Part shown: positions 17,481 through 25,548 of the stretch, piece after piece
How the letters are laid out: every line of letters begins with the position of its first letter
How positions within the stretch are numbered: the stretch's first letter is position 1
Assembly (NCBI RefSeq): GCF_008634025.1
Contig: NZ_PDCM01000001.1
Span: 1,981,501 to 2,045,500, forward strand
Source: Streptomyces albofaciens JCM 4342
GTDB taxonomy: Bacteria; Actinomycetota; Actinomycetes; Streptomycetales; Streptomycetaceae
Length of the DNA: 64,000 nucleotides
Direction of reading: 5' to 3'
Made by a program: the position numbers and the translations under genes
The notes under the pieces: generated by a model
The model's database searches: none
Told to the model about the DNA's origin: nothing
Seen by the model: the letters and a program-made list of their open reading frames with translations, nothing else

Positions 17481-17912
17481 CTATTCCGGGGTGATGCCCA
17501 GCATCCGCTGGAGCAGCTCCTTGAGCAGCGCGCGCTCCGCGACGGACAGCTCGCCGAGCGGTTCGCGCGCGAAGTCCAGGGAGTCGCGCAGCTGCTGGGC
17601 CGTCACGCGGCCCGCCTCGGTGGCGGCGGCCAGCTTGACCCGGCGGTCGGCCGGGTCCGGGCGGCGCTCGACCAGGCCCCGGGACTCCAGGCGGTCCACG
17701 ATGCCGGTCACGTTCGACGGCTCGCACTTCAGGCTCGCCGCTATCCGCCGCATCGGCATCGGCTCGTGGGCCAGCAGGCGCAGGACCCGCGCCTGGGCGC
17801 CGGTGAGGTGGTGCTGGGCCGCCGCGTGCTCGTACTCCTCGTGATAGCGGGCCACGACGGTGCCGATCAGCTCGACGACCTCGACGGTCAGGGGGTCTGC
17901 GCGAGGAGTCAT
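17481..17912 (-). CDS. MarR family transcriptional regulator
   Basis: A 143-residue winged-helix regulator from ATG 17912. The DNA-binding region is at about 45-100 ([45 protein letters not shown]), with the classic MarR wing DPADRRVK. The single Cys (62) lies in the recognition helix region rather than the N-terminus, so it is not the OhrR type. It is divergent from the reductase gene at 18000, with an 87-bp intergenic region containing CCTGAAA repeats that may be its operator. By analogy the reductase is its target, induced by electrophiles or phenolics; that is inference. Confidence 0.9.
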   Translation of the reverse strand: MTPRADPLTVEVVELIGTVVARYHEEYEHAAAQHHLTGAQARVLRLLAHEPMPMRRIAASLKCEPSNVTGIVDRLESRGLVERRPDPADRRVKLAAATEAGRVTAQQLRDSLDFAREPLGELSVAERALLKELLQRMLGITPE

Positions 17913-17933
17913 GACACCAGGATACCGAATTGC

Positions 17934-17980
17934 TTGACAACCTGAAATATATAGGAGCATGGTTGTTTCAGGACCTGAAG
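17934..17980 (+). promoter_or_regulatory. Putative MarR operator and promoter upstream of the reductase
   Basis: A TTGACA hexamer lies at 17934-17939 and TATATA at 17948-17953; the spacing is too short for both to belong to one promoter. CCTGAAA (17941-17947) and TTTCAGG (17966-17972) form an inverted repeat with 18 bp between the arms. A third copy, CCTGAAG, lies at 17974-17980. The region is unusually AT-rich for this genome and lies between divergent MarR and reductase genes. Confidence 0.5.
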
Positions 17981-17999
17981 CATTTAGGAGGAGCAGCCC

Positions 18000-19022
18000 A
18001 TGTCCGCACTGCCCACGTCCGGCCGCGAATGGCACCTGGTCGCCCGCCCGCACGGCTGGCCGAAGCCGGAGGACTTCGCGCTGCGCGAGGCCGCGGTCAC
18101 CGAGCCCGGCGAAGGTCAACTCCTCGTCCGCAACCTGTACTTCTCCGTCGATCCGTACATGCGCGGCCGTATGAACGACGTGAAGTCCTACACCCCGCCC
18201 TTCCAGCTCGACCAGCCGATGGAAGGCGGCGCGGTCGGCGAGGTCATCGCGTCGAACGCCGAGGGCTTCGCGGTCGGCGACCACGTCCTGCACTTCAAGG
18301 GCTGGCGCGAGTACGCCGTCGTGGACGCCGGGAAGACCGCCAAGGTGGACGGCTCCCTGGCCCCCCTCTCCGCCTACCTGGGCGTGCTCGGCATGCCGGG
18401 CCTGACGGCCTACGCGGGCCTGCTGGAGGTCGCCTCCTTCAAGGAGGGCGACACCGTCTTCGTGTCCGGCGCGGCCGGCGCGGTGGGCAGCGAGGTCGGC
18501 CAGATCGCCAAGCTCAAGGGCGCCGCGCGCGTCATCGGCAGCGCCGGCTCCGACGACAAGGTCGAGCTGCTCACGAAGGAGTACGGCTTCGACGCCGCCT
18601 TCAACTACAAGTCGGACGAGTCCGTCAAGGACCAGCTCCGCAAGGCGGCCCCGGACGGCATCGACGTCTACTTCGACAACGTCGGCGGCGACCACCTGGA
18701 GGCCGCCATCGACTCGCTGAACACCCACGGCCGCGTCGCCGTCTGCGGCATGATCTCGCAGTACAACGCCACCGAGCCGACCCCCGCGCCGCGCAACCTC
18801 GCGCTGGTGATCGGCAAGCGGCTGCGCATCCAGGGCATGCTCGTCGCCGACCACAGCCACCTCCAGGAGCAGTTCGTGCAGGAGGTCTCGGCCTGGGTGC
18901 GCTCGGGCGAGCTGAAGTACCGCGAGACCAAGGTCCGCGGCGTCGAGAACGGCGTCGAGGCGTTCCTCGGCCTGCTGCGCGGCGACAACACCGGCAAGAT
19001 GATCGTCGACCTCACGGACTGA
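18000..19022 (+). CDS. NADP-dependent oxidoreductase, MDR family (curA-like)
   Basis: A 340-residue cytosolic zinc-free medium-chain dehydrogenase/reductase. ATG 18000 follows an AGGAGGAG ribosome binding site. The N-terminal GroES-like fold has FSVDPYMRGRM (about 47-57), the hallmark of the leukotriene B4 dehydrogenase/CurA group. The nucleotide-binding motif is FVSGAAGAVGSEVGQIAKL at about 156-174, followed by GGDHLEAAIDSLNTHGRVAVCGMISQYN. These enzymes reduce activated double bonds of enones using NADPH. It lies divergent from a MarR regulator with a shared operator-like region, suggesting detoxification on demand. A hairpin and short repeats follow the stop. Confidence 0.9.
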   Translation: MSALPTSGREWHLVARPHGWPKPEDFALREAAVTEPGEGQLLVRNLYFSVDPYMRGRMNDVKSYTPPFQLDQPMEGGAVGEVIASNAEGFAVGDHVLHFKGWREYAVVDAGKTAKVDGSLAPLSAYLGVLGMPGLTAYAGLLEVASFKEGDTVFVSGAAGAVGSEVGQIAKLKGAARVIGSAGSDDKVELLTKEYGFDAAFNYKSDESVKDQLRKAAPDGIDVYFDNVGGDHLEAAIDSLNTHGRVAVCGMISQYNATEPTPAPRNLALVIGKRLRIQGMLVADHSHLQEQFVQEVSAWVRSGELKYRETKVRGVENGVEAFLGLLRGDNTGKMIVDLTD

Positions 19023-19040
19023 CCCGCCCGCGGGGCCGGT

Positions 19041-19111
19041 CCGCTCGCGCGGAGCGGCCCGGTCTCACGGATCGGCCCGGTCTCACGGATCGGCCCGGTC
19101 TCACGGACTGA
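19041..19111. repeat. Hairpin and 18-bp direct repeats after the reductase gene
   Basis: CCGCTC (19041-19046) pairs with GAGCGG (19052-19057), a weak terminator-like hairpin. It is followed by two exact 18-bp copies of CCCGGTCTCACGGATCGG (19058-19075 and 19076-19093) and a partial third copy from 19094. No coding role is seen. Confidence 0.7.
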
Positions 19112-19205
19112 TCCGGGCAGCCGCCCGGCCCGGCCGGGCCACTAGGCTCACACCAAGCCGTCGCGATCGTGGGCGCGAGTCGCGGCGAACCACAGGAGGA
19201 TCCTC

Positions 19206-19634
19206 ATGTCCATCCAGCCCGTAGACGTCGTCTACACCGCCGTCGCCACCGCCGAGAACGGCCGGGACGGCCGCGTCGCCAGCGACGACGGCAAGCTGGA
19301 CGTCGTCGTCAACCCGCCCAAGGAGCAGGGTGGCAGCGGCGCCGGCACCAACCCCGAGCAGCTCTTCGCGGCCGGCTACAGCGCCTGCTTCCAGGGCGCG
19401 CTGAGCGTCGTCGCCCGCCAGGAGAAGGCGGATGTCTCCGGCTCCCGGGTGACCGCCAAGGTCGGCATCGGCAAGACCCCGTCCGGCGGCTTCGGCCTCA
19501 CCGTCGAGATCGCCGCCTCCATCCCGAACGTGGACGCGGCCACCGCCAAGGACCTGGTCGAAAAGGCCCACCAGGTCTGCCCGTACTCGAACGCCACCCG
19601 CGGCAACATCGACGTCAAGCTGACCGTCGCCTGA
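19206..19634 (+). CDS. ohr: Organic hydroperoxide resistance protein (Ohr/OsmC family)
   Basis: A 142-residue thiol peroxidase with an AGGAGG-like ribosome binding site just upstream. The redox-active pair is Cys61 (in AAGYSACFQGAL) and Cys125 (in HQVCPYSNATRGN). NPEQLFAAGYS supplies the conserved Glu51 near Cys61, and Arg23 is probably the second catalytic-site residue. The first-Cys context SACF and the VCPYS motif separate Ohr from OsmC. It reduces organic and fatty-acid hydroperoxides, typically recycled by lipoylated proteins. No OhrR with an N-terminal sensing Cys is adjacent; the MarR gene at 17481-17912 does not have that feature, so regulation is not evident. Confidence 0.93.
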   Translation: MSIQPVDVVYTAVATAENGRDGRVASDDGKLDVVVNPPKEQGGSGAGTNPEQLFAAGYSACFQGALSVVARQEKADVSGSRVTAKVGIGKTPSGGFGLTVEIAASIPNVDAATAKDLVEKAHQVCPYSNATRGNIDVKLTVA

Positions 19635-19753
19635 CGCGGCATGCCGCATCGTGGGCCGCATCCCTGCGTGGGGGGTGCGGCCCTCGGCCGTACGGGGCCG
19701 GAATCCCGCCCGTCACCACCACCCCTTGTGACGCAGGCCACTGTTGCCACGTC

Positions 19754-19805
19754 TTGACGCCACTGCCGTGTAATCGATTACGTATGCCCACACGAAATCG
19801 ATTAC
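19754..19805 (+). promoter_or_regulatory. LacI-type operators and promoter of the rbs operon
   Basis: GTAATCGATTAC at 19770-19781 is a perfect 12-bp palindrome. GAAATCGATTAC at 19794-19805 is a near copy, 24 bp away centre to centre. Both have the central CG typical of LacI-family sites. A TTGACG hexamer at 19754-19759 places the first palindrome over the expected -10 position, so repressor binding would block initiation. The lacI gene itself is the first gene downstream, implying autorepression. Confidence 0.75.
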
Positions 19806-19878
19806 ACACCGGCGTGCGATCGAGACGCCCGGAGCTTTTGGTGTCCTCGACCGGTTCCAGGGAAGGGCAAGGGCGCCC

Positions 19879-20934
19879 ATGGCGAAGATCAAGGACGTGG
19901 CCGAGCGGGCCGGGGTGTCCGTGGCCACCGTCTCCCGCGTGCTCAACGGGCGCAGTCCGGTCGCCGAGACCCGCGAGCGGGTGCTCGCCGCCGTCGAGGA
20001 GCTGGGCTACCGGCCCAACAACGTCGCCCGCGCCCTGCGCACCGCCCGCACCGGCACGCTCGGCCTGGTCATCAGCGACCTGACCAACCCGTTCTTCACC
20101 GAACTCGCCGACGCCGTCGAGGACGCGGCCCGCGGCCTCGGTTACAGCCTGGTCATCGGCAACGCCGCCGAACGCCCCGGCCAGCAGGACGACTACATCC
20201 GTACGCTGCTGGACCGCCGTATCGACGGCCTGCTGGTCAGCTCGGCCGGCACCGGCTCCGCGATGCTGGGCGAGGTCGTCGCCTCCGGCACCCCGCTGGT
20301 GCTGCTCGACCGGATCGTGCCCGGCATCGACGCGCCGTGCGTACGCGCCGACGGCAGCGCCGCGCTCACCGCCCTCGCCGCGCACCTCGCGGCCCTCGGC
20401 CGGCGGCGCCCCGCGATCATCGTCGCCCCGGCCGGCACACCGACCGGCGACGAACGGCTGGAACTCTTCCGTACGGCGCTGGCCGCGCACGGCATAGCGC
20501 TCCCCGACGAGCGGGTCGGCTCCACGCCCGACCTCCAGCACACCGGCGGCCGCCAGGTGACGCGCGGCTTCCTGGACCTGCCCGAGCCGCCCGACGCCGT
20601 ACTGGCCACCGACAACCTGATGGCGCTCGGCGCGATGGACGAGATCCGCGCGCGCGGGCTGCGGGTGCCCGACGACATGGCGCTCGTCGTCTACGACGAC
20701 GTGCCCTGGTTCGCGCACATCGACCCGCCGCTCACCGCCATCGCCCAGCCCACCCGCGAACTGGGCCGGGCCGCCGTGCGCACCCTGCTGGAGCGGATCG
20801 AGGGGCGCCCGGCCGATTCCGTACTGCTGCCGGCCCGGCTCGTCATCCGCCGCTCCTGCGGGGAGCCGGCCGCCGGCCAGGGGGAGGACACGGCCCAGCA
20901 GGACCACACCCGACAGGAGAGGGGCAGCGCATGA
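19879..20934 (+). CDS. LacI family repressor of the ribose-type operon
   Basis: A 351-residue repressor from ATG 19879. The N-terminal helix-turn-helix and hinge are IKDVAERAGVSVATVSRVLNGR (4-25) and YRPNNVARALRTARTG (about 44-59). The C-terminal domain is the periplasmic-binding-protein fold, with LGLVISDLTNPFF and the ligand-pocket motifs typical of RbsR-like members. Its stop overlaps the rbsA start (ATGA), so the repressor is the first cistron of its own operon. Two AATCGATT-centred operators lie 75-110 bp upstream. The likely inducer is ribose or ribose phosphate, judged only by the downstream genes. Confidence 0.92.
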   Translation: MAKIKDVAERAGVSVATVSRVLNGRSPVAETRERVLAAVEELGYRPNNVARALRTARTGTLGLVISDLTNPFFTELADAVEDAARGLGYSLVIGNAAERPGQQDDYIRTLLDRRIDGLLVSSAGTGSAMLGEVVASGTPLVLLDRIVPGIDAPCVRADGSAALTALAAHLAALGRRRPAIIVAPAGTPTGDERLELFRTALAAHGIALPDERVGSTPDLQHTGGRQVTRGFLDLPEPPDAVLATDNLMALGAMDEIRARGLRVPDDMALVVYDDVPWFAHIDPPLTAIAQPTRELGRAAVRTLLERIEGRPADSVLLPARLVIRRSCGEPAAGQGEDTAQQDHTRQERGSA

Positions 20935-22589
20935 CCGACGTCAACGACGACGCTCGGGACGACGCACCGGCCGGCCGCGAACTGCTGCGCGTCGAGGGGG
21001 TGACGAAGTCCTTCCCCGGCGTACGGGCGCTGGACGGTGTGGACCTGAGCCTGCGCGCGGGCGAGGTGCACGTCCTGCTCGGCGAGAACGGCGCGGGCAA
21101 GAGCACCTTGATCAAGATGCTCTCCGGCGCCCACCGGCCGGACGAGGGCCGCATCCTCGTGGCGGGCGGCCCGGCGGACGACCCCGCCGGCACCGCGGCT
21201 CCCGGCGGCTCCCGCGACGGCCTCCACGAGGTGCGGATCCGCTCCGCGCAGGACGCCGAACGGCTCGGCATCGCCACCATCCACCAGGAGTTCAACCTCG
21301 TCCCCGGCCTGACCGTCGCGGAGAACATCTTCCTCGGCAGGCAGCCGCGCACCGCGCTCCGCCTCATCGACAGAAAGACGATGCGGGCGCGCGCCGCCGA
21401 ACTGCTTCGCCGGGTCCGCCTCGACGTCTCCCCGGACACCCCGGTCGCCGAACTGGGCATCGCCCGCCTCCAGATGGTCGAGATCGCCAAGGCGCTGAGC
21501 CTGCGCGCCCGTGTCCTGATCATGGACGAGCCGACCGCCGTACTGACCTCCGAGGAGGTCGGGACGCTGTTCGCGATCGTGCGGGAGCTGCGCGACGCCG
21601 GGGTGGGGATCATCTTCATCACCCACCACCTGGAGGAGATCGGCGCCCTCGGCGACCGCGTCACCGTCCTGCGCGACGGCCGCTCGGTGGCCGAGGTCCC
21701 GGCCGGTACGGACGAGGACGAGCTGATCCGGCTGATGGTGGGCCGCGACATCGCCGAGCAGTACCCACGGCAGCGCCCGGACGCCCCCGGCGCGCCGCTG
21801 CTGCGCGTACGCGGCCTGACCCGGCACGGCCCCAACGGCACCCCGGTCTTCGAGGGCGTCGGCTTCGAGGTGCGGGCCGGTGAGGTCGTCGGCCTCGCGG
21901 GGCTGGTGGGCGCGGGCCGGACCGAGGTCGCGCGGGCGGTGTTCGGCGTGGACCGCTACGACGCCGGGACCGTCGAGGTCGACGGGCGGGTACTGGCCCC
22001 CGGCGACGTACGGGCCGCGATGCGCGCCGGACTCGGCCTGGTCCCCGAGGACCGCAAGGGCCAGGGCCTCGTGCTGGACGCGTCCCTCCAGGACAACCTG
22101 ACGCTGGCCCGGCTGGACCGGGACACCCGCGGCGGGCTGGTGGACCGGCGCGGCCAGCGGCGCGCGGCGGCCGAGGTGGCCGGGCGGCTGAAGGTACGGA
22201 TGAGCGGGCTCGGGCAGCACGCCCGCACCCTCTCCGGCGGCAACCAGCAGAAGATCGTCATCGGCAAGTGGCTGCTGGCCGACACCCGGCTGCTGATCCT
22301 CGACGAGCCGACGCGCGGCATCGACGTCGGCGCGAAGGTCGAGATCTACCAGCTGGTCAACGAGCTGACGGCGGCCGGCCACGCGGTGCTGATGATCTCC
22401 AGCGACCTGCCCGAGGTGCTCGGCATGAGCGACCGGGTGCTGGTCATGGCGCAGGGACGGCTCGCCGGTGAGCTGTCCGCCGACGAGGCGACGCAGGACG
22501 CGGTGATGGAACTGGCCGTACGGCCCGCCGGCGCGTCCGGTCCGCGACACACGAACGAGAGCGCGATGGAGGGCTCCGATGTCCGCTGA
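20931..22589 (+). CDS. rbsA: Ribose-type ABC transporter ATP-binding protein
   Basis: A 552-residue double ABC ATPase. Domain one has Walker A GENGAGKST (51-59) and LIMDEPTAV as Walker B. Domain two has the degenerate GLVGAGRTE loop typical of RbsA-family second halves, plus the signature LSGGNQQK and LILDEPTRG. It is about 50 residues longer than usual, owing to a Gly/Ala/Asp-rich insertion after residue 78 and an acidic N-terminus. ATG 20931 overlaps the lacI stop. It energises uptake through the permease encoded next and acts at the cytoplasmic face of the membrane. Confidence 0.94.
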   Translation: MTDVNDDARDDAPAGRELLRVEGVTKSFPGVRALDGVDLSLRAGEVHVLLGENGAGKSTLIKMLSGAHRPDEGRILVAGGPADDPAGTAAPGGSRDGLHEVRIRSAQDAERLGIATIHQEFNLVPGLTVAENIFLGRQPRTALRLIDRKTMRARAAELLRRVRLDVSPDTPVAELGIARLQMVEIAKALSLRARVLIMDEPTAVLTSEEVGTLFAIVRELRDAGVGIIFITHHLEEIGALGDRVTVLRDGRSVAEVPAGTDEDELIRLMVGRDIAEQYPRQRPDAPGAPLLRVRGLTRHGPNGTPVFEGVGFEVRAGEVVGLAGLVGAGRTEVARAVFGVDRYDAGTVEVDGRVLAPGDVRAAMRAGLGLVPEDRKGQGLVLDASLQDNLTLARLDRDTRGGLVDRRGQRRAAAEVAGRLKVRMSGLGQHARTLSGGNQQKIVIGKWLLADTRLLILDEPTRGIDVGAKVEIYQLVNELTAAGHAVLMISSDLPEVLGMSDRVLVMAQGRLAGELSADEATQDAVMELAVRPAGASGPRHTNESAMEGSDVR

Positions 22590-23586
22590 TGTGAAGACGG
22601 GAGCGGGCGCCGAGGCGGTCGGCACCGCCCCGCCCGGTGCCGGGTTCGGCCCCTGGTTCACCCGGGCCGTCCTGAAGAACGGCCCGCTGGGCGGCCTGAT
22701 CGCCCTCGTCGTGGTGATGGCGGCGCTGTCCGGGGACTTCCTGAACGGGCAGAACCTCCTCAACGTCGGCGTCCAGGCCTCGGTCACCGCCGTGCTCGCC
22801 TTCGGCGTCACCTTCGTGATCGTCTCCGCGGGCATCGACCTGTCGGTCGGCTCGGTCGCGGCGCTCAGCGCGACCGTCGTCGCCTGGGCCGCGACCGACG
22901 CGGGCCTGCCGGTGTGGACCGCCGTCCTGCTGGGCCTGGCGGTCGGCGCGGCCGCGGGCCTGGTCTCCGGCGCGCTGGTCGCGTACGGGAAGCTGCCCGC
23001 CTTCATCGCCACCCTCGCGATGCTCTCCGTCGGCCGCGGCCTCGCCCTGGTCATCACCGGCGGCTCGCCGATCGCCTTCCCCGCCTCGGTCAGCAGGCTG
23101 GGGGACACGCTGGGCGGCTGGCTGCCGGTCCCGGTGCTGGTCATGATCGCGATGGGGCTCATAGCGGCCCTGGTCCTCAACCGTACGTACGCGGGCCGCG
23201 CGATGTTCGCGATCGGCGGCAACGAGGAGGCGGCCCGGCTCTCCGGCATCGACGTCAGGCGCCGCAAGCTGGTGATCTACGCGCTGTCCGGGGTGTTCGC
23301 GGCGGTCGCCGGCATCGTCCTGGCGGCCCGGCTGACCTCCGCCCAGCCGCAGGCCGCCGTCGGCTACGAACTCGACGCCATCGCCGCCGTCGTCATCGGC
23401 GGCGCCAGCCTCTCCGGCGGCTCCGGCAAGGCGTCCGGCACGCTCATCGGCGCCCTGATCCTCGCGGTGCTGCGCAACGGCCTCAACCTGCTGAGCGTCT
23501 CGGCGTTCTGGCAGCAGGTGGCCACCGGCCTGGTCATCGCCCTGGCGGTGCTCCTGGACACGCTGCGGCGCCGGAGCGGGCGATGA
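22579..23586 (+). CDS. rbsC: Ribose-type ABC transporter permease
   Basis: A 335-residue membrane protein with about ten helices and the BPD_transp_2 signature. Typical blocks are LLNVGVQASVTAVLAFGVTFVIVSAGIDLSVGS, VAYGKLPAFIATLAMLSVGRGLAL and the coupling-helix region AIGGNEEAARLSGIDVRRRK. ATG 22579 lies inside the end of rbsA (11-bp overlap) and its stop overlaps rbsB (ATGA). A single permease gene suggests a homodimeric channel, as in the ribose system. Confidence 0.94.
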   Translation: MSADVKTGAGAEAVGTAPPGAGFGPWFTRAVLKNGPLGGLIALVVVMAALSGDFLNGQNLLNVGVQASVTAVLAFGVTFVIVSAGIDLSVGSVAALSATVVAWAATDAGLPVWTAVLLGLAVGAAAGLVSGALVAYGKLPAFIATLAMLSVGRGLALVITGGSPIAFPASVSRLGDTLGGWLPVPVLVMIAMGLIAALVLNRTYAGRAMFAIGGNEEAARLSGIDVRRRKLVIYALSGVFAAVAGIVLAARLTSAQPQAAVGYELDAIAAVVIGGASLSGGSGKASGTLIGALILAVLRNGLNLLSVSAFWQQVATGLVIALAVLLDTLRRRSGR

Positions 23587-24605
23587 GGGGGCGTACGGGC
23601 ACGGGCTTCCGCACGGGCAGGGGAGCGGGGCGGCCCGGCGGGCGTACGGGTACGGGCCCGGCCGGCGGGCGTACGGGTACCGGGCTGATCGGCAGGCGTA
23701 CGGGCCTGCTCGGCGCGGCAGCCCTGGCCGCCACCCTCGCCCTGTCCGGCTGCGACCGGGGCGGGAACACCGACCTCGGGCTGGCCCTGTCCACCCTCAA
23801 CAACCCGTTCTTCGTCGGCATCAAGGAAGGCGCGCAGGCCGAGGCGGACCGGCGCGGCCTGCACATCAACATCACCGACGCGCAGAACGACCCCATGCAG
23901 CAGATCAACCAGATGGAGACGTTCACCAGCCAGGACGTCAAGGCGGCGATCATCAACCCGGTGGACTCCGACGCCGCCGTGCCGGCCGTCGGCGTCGCCA
24001 ACCGGGCCAAGGTGCCGGTGATCTCCATCGACCGCGGTGTCAACGGCGGCGACGTGGGCTCGACCATCGCCTCCGACAACGTCGCGGGCGGCCGTCTCGC
24101 CGCGAAGACGCTCGCCGAATCCCTCGGCGGCAAGGGCAAGGTGGCCTTCCTGGAGGGCCAGCCCGGCACCTCGGCCGCCCGCGAGCGCGGGCAGGGCTTC
24201 GAGGAGGGCATCAAGCGCTACCCGGGCATCCAGGTGGTCGCGCGGCAGCCCGCCGACTTCGACCGGACCAAGGGTATGGACGTGATGTCCAATATGCTCC
24301 AAGCGCACCGGGACATCGGCGGCGTCTTCGCGGCCAACGACGAGATGGCCCTCGGCGCCGCGAAGTCGCTGGGCGCCAGGGCGGGCGGGGACGTGAAGAT
24401 CGTGGCGTTCGACGGCACTCCGGACGGCGTCGCCGCCGTCCGCGGCGGGACGCTGACCGCCACGGTCGCCCAGCAGCCCAGGCTGCTCGGGAAGCAGGCC
24501 GTGGACCAGGCGCTCAGGGCGGCGCGCGGCGAGCGGCCGCCGAAACAGGTGAAAGTGCCGGTCGTGCTGGTGACCAGCAAGAACGCGGCGGAATTCGATG
24601 GGTGA
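23583..24605 (+). CDS. rbsB: Sugar-binding lipoprotein, ribose type
   Basis: A 340-residue substrate-binding lipoprotein. The lipobox LALSGC puts the lipidated residue at Cys57. The mature part is a type I periplasmic-binding fold with LALSTLNNPFFVGIKEGAQAEA, QNDPMQQINQMETF, NPVDSDA and FDGTPDGVAAV, all typical of RbsB. The signal sequence is preceded by an unusually long Arg/Gly/Thr-rich stretch encoded by 27-bp repeats, so a downstream start may be used; GTG or TTG codons near the hydrophobic core should be considered. The start overlaps the rbsC stop. Confidence 0.92.
   Translation: MRGRTGTGFRTGRGAGRPGGRTGTGPAGGRTGTGLIGRRTGLLGAAALAATLALSGCDRGGNTDLGLALSTLNNPFFVGIKEGAQAEADRRGLHINITDAQNDPMQQINQMETFTSQDVKAAIINPVDSDAAVPAVGVANRAKVPVISIDRGVNGGDVGSTIASDNVAGGRLAAKTLAESLGGKGKVAFLEGQPGTSAARERGQGFEEGIKRYPGIQVVARQPADFDRTKGMDVMSNMLQAHRDIGGVFAANDEMALGAAKSLGARAGGDVKIVAFDGTPDGVAAVRGGTLTATVAQQPRLLGKQAVDQALRAARGERPPKQVKVPVVLVTSKNAAEFDG
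23637..23711. repeat. 27-bp tandem repeat in the 5' end of rbsB
   Basis: Units begin at 23637, 23664 and 23691 (the last one partial). Each contains GGCGTACGGGTAC or a close variant and encodes nine residues of the form GGRTGTGPA. The unit length keeps reading frame. It lengthens the n-region of the lipoprotein signal peptide. Confidence 0.85.
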
Positions 24606-25512
24606 GAAGCAGATGTACGACGTACTGGTAGTGGGCTCGGCCAATGCGGACCTGACGGTCCGGGTGGCGCGGCGGCCCGGCGCGGGCGAGACCGTGCACG
24701 GCTCCGACCTGGTCGAGTCGGCGGGCGGCAAGGGCGCCAACCAGGCCGCTGCCGCCGCCCGGCTGGGCGGCCGGGTCGGGCTGCTGGCCCGGGTCGGCGA
24801 CGACGCGTACGGCGAGCTGCTGCTGGACGCGCAGCGCGCGGCGGGCACGGACGTCTCGCAGGTGATCGCCGCGCCCGGCACCCGTACCGGCACCGCCATG
24901 ATCATCGTGGGCCCGGACGGCGACAACAGCATCGTCGTCTCCCCGGGCGCCAACGCGGCGCTCACGCCCGCGGACGTGGCCGCCGCCCGTGAGGTCATCG
25001 CGGGGTCCGCCGCCGTCTCCCTCCAGTTCGAAGTCCCCATGGAGACGGTACGGGCCACCGCGGCCACCGCCGTGGAGACCGGCACCCGGGTCGTCCTCAA
25101 CCCGTCACCGACCCCGGACCGCCTCGATCCCGAACTCCTCGCCGCCGCCGACCCCCTCGTCGTCAACGAGCACGAGGCGCAGCAGCTCGCGGGCCGCGCC
25201 GAAGGCGGGCCGGAGGACTGGGCCCGCGCACTGCGCGACCAGGGCGCCCGCTCGGTCGTCGTCACCCTCGGCGGCGACGGCGCACTGGTCGTGGACGGCG
25301 GGGGCAGGAGCGAGCGGGTCCCGGGCGTGAAGGTCGAGCCGGTCGACACCACGGGCGCCGGCGACGCCTTCACCGGCGCCCTCGCCGTCCGGCTGGCCCG
25401 CGGCGACTCCCTCCCGGACGCGGCCCGCTTCGCCGTACGGGTGGGCGCCGCGGCCGTCACCAAGGCGGGCGCCCAGCCGTCCTACCCGACGCTGGAGGAA
25501 CTGCCTTCCTGA
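24598..25512 (+). CDS. rbsK: Ribokinase (PfkB family)
   Basis: A 304-residue sugar kinase. The substrate motif is AGGKGANQA (42-50). The second PfkB signature is DTTGAGDAFTGAL with catalytic Asp256. VVGSANADLTVRV begins the fold. It phosphorylates ribose at O5 using ATP. ATG 24598 overlaps the rbsB stop; ATG 24613 (MYDVLVV) is an alternative that starts closer to the first strand. No rbsD (ribose mutarotase) gene is seen in the operon, which ends at a hairpin. Confidence 0.92.
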   Translation: MGEKQMYDVLVVGSANADLTVRVARRPGAGETVHGSDLVESAGGKGANQAAAAARLGGRVGLLARVGDDAYGELLLDAQRAAGTDVSQVIAAPGTRTGTAMIIVGPDGDNSIVVSPGANAALTPADVAAAREVIAGSAAVSLQFEVPMETVRATAATAVETGTRVVLNPSPTPDRLDPELLAAADPLVVNEHEAQQLAGRAEGGPEDWARALRDQGARSVVVTLGGDGALVVDGGGRSERVPGVKVEPVDTTGAGDAFTGALAVRLARGDSLPDAARFAVRVGAAAVTKAGAQPSYPTLEELPS

Positions 25513-25518
25513 ACGGGG

Positions 25519-25548
25519 GCGGGGGCGCCGTACGCGCGTCGCCCCCGC
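25519..25548. terminator. Hairpin between rbsK and the convergent amidase gene
   Basis: GCGGGGGCG (25519-25527) pairs with CGCCCCCGC (25540-25548) around a 12-nt loop, immediately after rbsK and touching the stop codon of the convergent gene. It probably serves both directions. Confidence 0.55.

Noticed and set aside
17481..17912. MarR gene as OhrR controlling ohr at 19206
   Set aside because: It lacks the N-terminal sensing Cys of OhrR and lies divergent from another reductase gene, not next to ohr.
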